From DTSX01 sp964008355 (GTDB lineage Bacteria > Pseudomonadota > Gammaproteobacteria > Steroidobacterales > UBA11654), in NCBI GenBank assembly GCA_964008355.1, contig CAXGBD010000018.1, forward strand, positions 1 to 20,093: DNA of 20,093 nt, read 5' to 3'. The notes below the pieces were generated by a model. That model worked only from the letters and a program-made list of their open reading frames with translations, was not told the DNA's origin and searched no databases. The position numbers were made by a program, and so were the translations under genes. This document shows, in pieces, positions 14,024 to 20,093 of the stretch (positions within the stretch are counted from its first letter, which is position 1; each line of letters starts with the position of its first letter).

Positions 14024-15289
14024 TTATTCTGAGTCCAACCACCTCTTTGCTGGACCCACGATCTCAAAGGAACCAGTTATCAGTATCCTATCATTTTTTT
14101 CAGTACGAATTTTAATATTGCTGAATGCTTCAATAAGTCCTGATTCAGCACTAACGTTAGTAATGCCATAATCAATTAATTTCTTTTGAAGTGCATGTGC
14201 CGAATGAGATCTTGGTGTATCCATTTCACAAACTATCCACTGTTCAACTAGGTCATCTAAAATTTTTACAAAACCAATAACGTCTTTGTCTTGCATCATG
14301 CTCAAAATGACAGTAATTTTTTTGCATGAGTTCAAAGATTCTAGTTTCTTCTTCAGATTCTTTGCAGCGTGAGGGTTATGAGCTACATCAAGAATCCATG
14401 TTTGTTTTTGCTCAATGATCTCAAATCTTCCTGGCACGGAAAAATTACTTAATAGATGGTTCAATTCTTTTGCACTTGGTAATAATTCTGAATCCATTAT
14501 TTCAATAGAGGTCAATGACAAAGCTAAGTTATTACATTCTCCTGGACCCCAATGAGATGGCATGATTATAGAATCAATCTCGGTATTTCTCCCTTTCCAT
14601 TGAAAACTATCTCCATTATCCAATAAGAAGAAATCACTATTCCATACATACAAATCAGAACCTTCTGAATCAGCAACAGTCTGGATAATAGAAGGTACGG
14701 GTGTATCTCCAAAAATACAGGGAACACCAGGACTGATAATGCCTGCTTTCTCTTTAGCAATCTCGTCTATGGTGTTGCCTAACCAATTCTGGTGATCTAA
14801 ATCAACATTTGTAATTATTGAGATTGAGGGTGTAATGATATTGGTTGCATCTAAATGACCACCGAGCCCTACTTCTATCACCCAAGCATCACATTCGAAA
14901 TCATTAAATATTGTAAATGCTGATAAGGTTCCAAATTCAAAAAAAGTAAGCGCCACATTACCTCTAACCGATTCGATCAATTTAAATGAATCAATTAACC
15001 TTGCATTATCTACGGGTTTCTTATCTACACAAATCCGTTCGTTGTAATCAATCAAGTGAGGTGATGTGTAGCTGCCCACTCGCAATTTTTTATTAACTAA
15101 TAGTTCTTCTATTAATGCTACGGTAGTTCCTTTACCATTGGTCCCAGCAATTAAAAATGTTCTATCAATTGGCGGCTCAATTTCTAGCCTTGATGCCACA
15201 AGATGAATGCGTTCCAGGTCTAGATCTATTTCTTCTGAATTTAGTGTTTCCTGCCAATGGAGCCACTCGGACAGTCCCCAATTTTCCAT
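14024..15289 (-). CDS. folC: Bifunctional dihydrofolate synthase / folylpolyglutamate synthase
   Basis: The 421-residue product has the Mur ligase-like layout. The ATP loop GTNGKGTT is at 49-56, TSPHLIDYNERI at 75-86, EVGLGGHLDATN at about 141-152, a Lys in EKAGIISPG that is likely carbamylated, and DVAHNPHAAKNLKKKLE opening the C-terminal domain. It adds glutamate to dihydropteroate and then glutamates to reduced folates, keeping them in the cell and active for Fhs and FolD. It starts 33 bp after accD. Many gammaproteobacteria have a SPOR-domain gene (dedD) between folC and cvpA; here the gap is 52 bp and holds none. Confidence 0.97.
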   Translation of the reverse strand: MENWGLSEWLHWQETLNSEEIDLDLERIHLVASRLEIEPPIDRTFLIAGTNGKGTTVALIEELLVNKKLRVGSYTSPHLIDYNERICVDKKPVDNARLIDSFKLIESVRGNVALTFFEFGTLSAFTIFNDFECDAWVIEVGLGGHLDATNIITPSISIITNVDLDHQNWLGNTIDEIAKEKAGIISPGVPCIFGDTPVPSIIQTVADSEGSDLYVWNSDFFLLDNGDSFQWKGRNTEIDSIIMPSHWGPGECNNLALSLTSIEIMDSELLPSAKELNHLLSNFSVPGRFEIIEQKQTWILDVAHNPHAAKNLKKKLESLNSCKKITVILSMMQDKDVIGFVKILDDLVEQWIVCEMDTPRSHSAHALQKKLIDYGITNVSAESGLIEAFSNIKIRTEKNDRILITGSFEIVGPAKRWLDSE

Positions 15290-15322
15290 AGATAATGATT
15301 ACCTAATAAATAACAATGAATA

Positions 15323-16195
15323 CTACTGTTGTTTTGCTGATTCAGCTTGTGTTAATTTCTGAATCAGACCTGTTATGGTTTCTCTCATTTCCCTTCGATC
15401 AACAATCATATCTAATGCCCCTTTCTCTAGGAGAAATTGACTCCTCTGAAAACCTTCTGGCAGTTTTTCTCCTACTGTTTGTTGAATAACTCTAGGACCT
15501 GCAAATCCAATTAATGCACCGGGTTCAGCTATATTAATATCTCCCAACATTGCTATGCTTGCAGAAACACCACCAGTAGTTGGATCAGTTAAAACAGAAA
15601 TAAACGGGATTCTTGCTGCAGCCAAATCAACTAAGGCTGAGGTTGTTTTTGCTAATTGCATTAATGACAAAAATGCTTCTTGCATACGTGCACCTCCGCT
15701 GGAACTAAAACAAATCAAGGGAGCATTTTTATATATACTACGGTCAACTGCTCTCACAAATTTTTCTCCAACAGCAGAACCCATTGAACCGCCAAGAAAT
15801 TTAAACTCAAAAGCACAGACCACAACCCCAATCTGACTCAAAGTTCCTTCCATAACCAGTAAAGCATTATTCTCACCACTAGCTTTCTGAGATGCGATCA
15901 GTCTGTCTTTATATTTTTTTGTGTCTTTAAAATTTAAGGGATCAACAGAGGTAATTTTAGAAAATAATTCATGATGGGAATCTTGATCCAAAAATTGATT
16001 CAGTCGATCTCTGGCACCAATTTTCATATGGTGGTTACATTTAATGCAAACAGAAAAATTTCTTTCAATTTCTGCTTTATATAATTGAGATTTACATTCT
16101 GGGCAATTGATCCAAACACCCTCAGGCACTGATTTAGAGCGTTGCCTTTTTTTTGTCTTAATTCTCGACGGAACTATTTTTTCAAACCAACTCAT
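15323..16195 (-). CDS. accD: Acetyl-CoA carboxylase, carboxyltransferase subunit beta
   Basis: The 290-residue protein begins with the zinc ribbon Cys31-x2-Cys34-x15-Cys50-x2-Cys53, then the crotonase-like carboxyltransferase domain with FSSSGGARMQEAFLSLMQL and SVLTDPTTGGVSAS. With AccA it transfers CO2 from carboxybiotin to acetyl-CoA, giving malonyl-CoA for fatty acid synthesis. It starts 15 bp after truA. The ATG is preceded by an A/T-rich stretch without a Shine-Dalgarno match. The trpFBA genes that sit between truA and accD in pseudomonads are absent. Confidence 0.98.
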   Translation of the reverse strand: MSWFEKIVPSRIKTKKRQRSKSVPEGVWINCPECKSQLYKAEIERNFSVCIKCNHHMKIGARDRLNQFLDQDSHHELFSKITSVDPLNFKDTKKYKDRLIASQKASGENNALLVMEGTLSQIGVVVCAFEFKFLGGSMGSAVGEKFVRAVDRSIYKNAPLICFSSSGGARMQEAFLSLMQLAKTTSALVDLAAARIPFISVLTDPTTGGVSASIAMLGDINIAEPGALIGFAGPRVIQQTVGEKLPEGFQRSQFLLEKGALDMIVDRREMRETITGLIQKLTQAESAKQQ

Positions 16196-16210
16196 ATTTA
16201 TTTTATTTAG

Positions 16211-17017
16211 CTAACTTAAATAACTCTCCAATCTTACCTTAAACTCTGAATGAGGTAATTGAAATTTACCTGGATAATCTATGCCCACAAGGTACAACCC
16301 AGATGACGAAGCAGTTTTACCAGATTTTATTCTGTCTTTTGAATCCAATATGATCGGAATACTCTCTGGCGACAAAACCCCTTCGCCTATATCAATTAAA
16401 GTTCCGACAATATTTCTTACCATGTGTTGCAGAAAAGCATTTGCGGTACATTGAATGAGTATTCTTTGATTGCTTTGTTTTATATTTAAAGTCGAAATAG
16501 TGCGAGTTGGACTCCTGGCCTGGCAGCTGCTCGATCTAAAAGAAGTGAAATCATGCTCTCCATGGAAATGACGTGCTGCTTGTTGCATTAAGTTTATATC
16601 TAGATTGTAAGGAACCCAAAGAGCATGATTAATCAAAAAAACATCATTGATTTTTTGATTTACAATAAGGTATTGATAGGTTCTTGAAATCGCTGAGTAT
16701 CGCGCATCAAATTCCTGTACAACACCTTTAACCCATATGATATTAATATCATCCGGCAAATGTGAATTGACTCCATACAGCCACTCACTTGGGGTTCGGT
16801 TTGATTTGGTATCGAAATGAAAAACTTGGCATTTTGCATGAACTCCAGCATCTGTTCGACCGGAGGCAAATATTCTTATAGGTTCATTTGCAACTGTAGA
16901 GATTGCAGTCTCAATATGATCCTGAACTGAACTGGATTGTTGTTGTGATTGCCAACCTGAGTAATTAAAACCAAAGTATTCCACACCACATGCAATCCTT
17001 TTTGTTAATGAGGGCAT
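16211..17017 (-). CDS. truA: tRNA pseudouridine(38-40) synthase
   Basis: The 268-residue product carries the catalytic Asp56 in ASGRTDAGVHA (51-61), an N-terminal GVEYFGFNYSGWQSQ and the C-terminal FLQHMVRNIVGTLIDIGEG, all typical of TruA. It modifies positions 38-40 in the anticodon arm of many tRNAs. It starts 6 bp after the asd stop, so the two are probably translated from one transcript. The fimV gene found between asd and truA in Pseudomonas and relatives is missing. Confidence 0.98.
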   Translation of the reverse strand: MPSLTKRIACGVEYFGFNYSGWQSQQQSSSVQDHIETAISTVANEPIRIFASGRTDAGVHAKCQVFHFDTKSNRTPSEWLYGVNSHLPDDINIIWVKGVVQEFDARYSAISRTYQYLIVNQKINDVFLINHALWVPYNLDINLMQQAARHFHGEHDFTSFRSSSCQARSPTRTISTLNIKQSNQRILIQCTANAFLQHMVRNIVGTLIDIGEGVLSPESIPIILDSKDRIKSGKTASSSGLYLVGIDYPGKFQLPHSEFKVRLESYLS

Positions 17018-17023
17018 TTTTGA

Positions 17024-18034
17024 TCAAAAATAATTCTTAATCAAAACCTCTGCGATCTGAACACTATTGAGTGCGGCTCCTTTTCGAATATTATCAGCAA
17101 CCACCCACAAGTTTATGCCATTTTTTAAGGTATAGTCTTTTCGGATTCTTCCAACATAAACGACGTTGGTATTTTCACCGTGTATTAACGGCGTTGGATA
17201 AAGTTTCTCATTGGTATCATCAATAATCTCAATGCCTTGTGATTGAGTTAAAACTTGTCTAATTTGCTCAGGAGATATGACCCTTTCTGTTTGTATACTC
17301 ACTGCTTCGGAATGCCCAACTCTGACTGGAACCCTCACTGCTGTGGCATTAACTAAAAGGTCATAGTCGTTAAATATTTTTTGTGTTTCCCAAACAAGTT
17401 TCATTTCTTCCTTTGTGAAGTCATTTTTCTGAAACGTGTCAATCTGAGGAATTACATTGAAAGCAAATGATTGCTCCTGTTTATGATCATCACCACTTAA
17501 AGCCATTTGTGTTTGTTCATTCAGCAAATCAAGGGCTTTTCTGCCAGCGCCTGAAATAGATTGATACGTGGCAACGTTAATTCTCTTAATCTTAGCAATG
17601 TTATGAATCGGAGCTAGTGCCACAACCAGCTGAATTGTTGAGCAATTGGGGTTTGCAATGATATTTCTGTTGGAGAAGAATTTCACTGCTTTAGGATTAA
17701 CTTCGGGAACAACTAACGGGATATCATCCTCATAACGAAAACAAGCGGTATTATCAATCACTACCGCTCCTTGTTCTGCAGCTTTGGGAGCAAATTCATT
17801 GGATACATCGGATCCTGCTGAAAAGAAGCAAAGATCTGTATTGTTAAAATCAAAAGATTGCAGATCCATCACAGGAATGGTTTCTTCACGGAACTTCATT
17901 GTCCTGCCTGCAGAACGTACACTGGCCAAAGGGATAAGAGTTTCTATTGGAAAATTTCTCTCTTCCAATATTGAAACAATTACTTCACCGACCAAACCTG
18001 TGGCTCCTACAACAGCTACATTCAATTTGTCCAT
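17024..18034 (-). CDS. asd: Aspartate-semialdehyde dehydrogenase
   Basis: The 336-residue protein has the NADP loop GATGLVGEV (10-18), active-site Cys131 in ANPNCST, the SGAGRKALDLL segment and VPVRVGHSEAVSI with the catalytic His. The compact form resembles the Gram-positive/Pseudomonas-second type rather than the 367-residue E. coli enzyme. It reduces aspartyl phosphate to the semialdehyde, the branch point to lysine, diaminopimelate, methionine and threonine. It starts 24 bp after aroC. Confidence 0.97.
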   Translation of the reverse strand: MDKLNVAVVGATGLVGEVIVSILEERNFPIETLIPLASVRSAGRTMKFREETIPVMDLQSFDFNNTDLCFFSAGSDVSNEFAPKAAEQGAVVIDNTACFRYEDDIPLVVPEVNPKAVKFFSNRNIIANPNCSTIQLVVALAPIHNIAKIKRINVATYQSISGAGRKALDLLNEQTQMALSGDDHKQEQSFAFNVIPQIDTFQKNDFTKEEMKLVWETQKIFNDYDLLVNATAVRVPVRVGHSEAVSIQTERVISPEQIRQVLTQSQGIEIIDDTNEKLYPTPLIHGENTNVVYVGRIRKDYTLKNGINLWVVADNIRKGAALNSVQIAEVLIKNYF

Positions 18035-18058
18035 GACTTTAATTATGAATTGGGACGG

Positions 18059-19129
18059 TTAGACATTTACATCGGCATTTTGAGCACGATGACGCAGCAA
18101 ATGATCCATCAAAACAATTGCCAACATCGCTTCTGCAATCGGTGTTGCTCTCAAACCCACGCAAGGATCGTGACGACCTTTGGTGACGATTTGAGTTGTT
18201 GCTCCGTCTTTGTTAATTGTTTCAGCAGCTTTAATAATGCTTGAAGTCGGTTTGAGTGCAATGCTCGAAACAATGTCTTGACCAGATGAGATACCGCCCA
18301 GAGTGCCGCCAGCATTGTTTTGTTTAAAACCCGATTTGTCAATTTCATCACGATGTTCACTACCTCTTTGGGTTACCACAGAAAACCCTGCCCCTATCTC
18401 AACTCCTTTGACAGCATTGATACTCATCAGAGCATGGGCAATATCTGCATCGAGCTTATCAAAAACAGGCTCTCCCAATCCTATAGGGACTCCTGTAGCT
18501 ATAACATTAATTTTTGCGCCTATAGAATCACCTTCTTTCCTGAGTGCATCCATGAAATTCTCTAGTTCTGATATTTTTTCTGGATCAGCTGAGAAAAATG
18601 GGTTCGTATCTATAAGTTCTCGATCAACGCAATCAAGTGTAATTGGGCCAAGTTGTTTCAAATAACCAATAATTTCAATGCCAACATATTCTCTCAAATA
18701 TTTTCTAGCAATGGCTCCAGAGGCGACCCGCATAACTGTTTCCCTTGCAGAAGATCGTCCTCCACCTCGGTAATCGCTAATCCCGTATTTGTGATAGTAG
18801 GTATAATCGGCATGTCCAGGTCTGAACTTATCTTTGTTTTCAGAATAATCTTTTGGTTTTTGATCGATATTATCAACCACCAAATTTATTGGTGTTCCAG
18901 TCGTGTGCCCCTCAAAAACACCCGACATAATGCTAACCTGATCCGGTTCTTTCCTTTGTGAAGTAAAACGTGATTTACCAGGCCTTCTTCGTTCCAATTC
19001 TTCCTGAATATCCTCTTCACAAAGTGACATACCTGGAGGACACCCATCAATAATAGCACTCATTACAGGGCCATGACTTTCCCCGGATGTAGTGACTGTA
19101 AATAATTTTCCTATCGTGTTGCCAGCCAT
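18059..19129 (-). CDS. aroC: Chorismate synthase
   Basis: The 356-residue product begins MAGNTIGKLFTVTTSGESHG with the first signature (His19) and has GRPGHADYTYYHKYG-like and GGGRSSARETVMRVA signatures near 105-135, as well as the C-terminal RHDPCVGLRATPIAEAM. It removes phosphate from EPSP with reduced FMN to make chorismate for aromatic amino acids, folate and quinones. It lies 34 bp after prmB, an order conserved in gammaproteobacteria. Confidence 0.98.
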   Translation of the reverse strand: MAGNTIGKLFTVTTSGESHGPVMSAIIDGCPPGMSLCEEDIQEELERRRPGKSRFTSQRKEPDQVSIMSGVFEGHTTGTPINLVVDNIDQKPKDYSENKDKFRPGHADYTYYHKYGISDYRGGGRSSARETVMRVASGAIARKYLREYVGIEIIGYLKQLGPITLDCVDRELIDTNPFFSADPEKISELENFMDALRKEGDSIGAKINVIATGVPIGLGEPVFDKLDADIAHALMSINAVKGVEIGAGFSVVTQRGSEHRDEIDKSGFKQNNAGGTLGGISSGQDIVSSIALKPTSSIIKAAETINKDGATTQIVTKGRHDPCVGLRATPIAEAMLAIVLMDHLLRHRAQNADVNV

Positions 19130-19163
19130 AAGCTATCCCTTCATTTATTATTGTAACCAAAAA

Positions 19164-20057
19164 CTACTTGAGATGTTTTGCTTCAATCATTGCAATTCCT
19201 TCTCCGCCGTGTTCCAACTCAATCCATGTAAATGGAAGATTAAAATAACTCTCAGCAGCCTCAGCAGCTTCTCCCATTTCAATAACCAGAATGCCGTGGT
19301 CTTTAAGAAATGGAGAGGCATCATGCAATATTCTTTCGATAAAATCCAATCCATCTTTTTCAGCCACCAATGCCAAACTGGGCTCATGATGGTATTCGGG
19401 AGCAAGGTTTACGATACTATCACGACTGACATAAGGAGGATTTGAGACAATCAAATCAAATGTTCCGTTAATATTTTCAAATAAATTCGATTCCACCAAA
19501 GTCACTTGATGACTGACTGATAGATTCTCAACATTTATTTCGGCAACCTCGAGTGCTGCTTTTGAAATATCACTAGCGACAATTTCAGCATTTGGATATT
19601 GTTTTGCTATTGATATAGCAAGACATCCACTTCCGGTCGCAATATCTAGCACACTAGTAATTAACGATTGATTAATCCAAGGTTCAAAACGATTCTGAAT
19701 CAACTCAGCTATAGGTGACCTTGGAATCAATACCCTCTCGTCAACAAAAAATTTATGACCACAAAAAATAGATTCATGAGTTATATAGGACAGGGGTTTC
19801 TTTTCTTTAATCCTTTGAATGACTAGTTCATTTACTAACTCAAAATCTTTTGATTGGACCTTCTGATCATACAATTTTTTCGTATTAAAATGATCTAAAC
19901 CAAGGACAAAAAAAACGAGAGCAACTGCCTCATCTTTTGGATTATCAGTACCGTGTCCATAATATAGATTCTGTTGATTCAATAAATGTGCTACATCCTG
20001 TATCAAATCAATGATTCTGGTTTCAGAATCCCATGATGTCAAAGTAATATTATTCAT
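19164..20057 (-). CDS. prmB: Ribosomal protein L3 glutamine N5-methyltransferase
   Basis: The 297-residue protein matches PrmB rather than PrmC: the N-terminal YYGHGTDNPKDEAVAL (about 32-47) and FCGHKFFVDERVLIPRSPIAELI (about 98-120) are PrmB-specific. The SAM site is LDIATGSGCLAIS (137-149), acidic SDIS at 162-165, and the catalytic NPPYV at 206-210. It methylates a glutamine of ribosomal protein L3 during 50S assembly. It is the first gene of the long minus-strand block; any promoter is at or beyond 20058. The 36 bases to its right show no gene I can support. Confidence 0.97.
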   Translation of the reverse strand: MNNITLTSWDSETRIIDLIQDVAHLLNQQNLYYGHGTDNPKDEAVALVFFVLGLDHFNTKKLYDQKVQSKDFELVNELVIQRIKEKKPLSYITHESIFCGHKFFVDERVLIPRSPIAELIQNRFEPWINQSLITSVLDIATGSGCLAISIAKQYPNAEIVASDISKAALEVAEINVENLSVSHQVTLVESNLFENINGTFDLIVSNPPYVSRDSIVNLAPEYHHEPSLALVAEKDGLDFIERILHDASPFLKDHGILVIEMGEAAEAAESYFNLPFTWIELEHGGEGIAMIEAKHLK

Positions 20058-20093
20058 TATTTTTCGATGTTACATTAGAACACACCATGATAA

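Noticed and set aside
18151..18961. Several frames antisense or out of frame within aroC
   Set aside because: aroC is complete with all signatures; these frames have no recognisable domain and no ribosome sites.

Overview
The window is about 20 kb of AT-rich, gene-dense bacterial chromosome, most likely from an uncultured gammaproteobacterium. Supporting evidence: the downstream block prmB-aroC-asd-truA-accD-folC-cvpA-purF, the folD-cyclophilin-lpxH group, a Pseudomonas-type Fur lacking the CxxC motif, an LpxH (Gram-negative lipid A synthesis), and an outer-membrane TonB-dependent receptor. No mobile element, CRISPR array or phage gene was found.

Left part (1-5350), accessory-looking: the 5' two-thirds or less of an Oar-type TonB-dependent receptor (minus strand, running off the left edge); a 293-bp AT-rich divergent regulatory region with two inverted repeats; a class D flavin monooxygenase of the HsaA/acyl-CoA dehydrogenase fold (+); a minus-strand pair made of a deazaflavin (F420)-type nitroreductase and a thiamine-diphosphate enzyme that carries a clear twin-arginine signal; and fur (+). 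The monooxygenase and the ThDP enzyme meet stop codon to stop codon with no intergenic base.

Middle (5358-9551), all minus strand: two tRNA pairs, each placed directly upstream of protein genes. tRNA-Pro(TGG)-tRNA-Arg(TCT) precedes an EamA/DMT transporter, an SRPBCC/AHSA1 protein and a cytoplasmic cyclophilin; tRNA-His(GTG)-tRNA-Lys(CTT) precedes fhs (formate-tetrahydrofolate ligase) by only 20 nt. The tRNA-Lys gene does not encode its CCA end.

Right part: a + strand group folD - secreted cyclophilin - lpxH (9699-11887), which collides head-on with a long minus-strand block (20057-11880) of housekeeping genes: prmB (ribosomal protein L3 methylation), aroC (chorismate), asd (aspartate family amino acids), truA (tRNA pseudouridine), accD (malonyl-CoA), folC (folate), cvpA and purF (purines). 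Gaps in this block are 6-52 bp, consistent with one or few transcripts. Folate/one-carbon metabolism recurs: Fhs, FolD and FolC make and carry the 10-formyl-THF used in purine synthesis, for which PurF is the first enzyme. The fimV and SPOR/dedD genes that often sit in this block are absent.

The most unusual points are the Tat-exported ThDP enzyme paired with an F420-type reductase, the CCA-less tRNA-Lys fused to the fhs leader, and an 11-bp perfect hairpin placed exactly on the overlapping ends of lpxH and purF.
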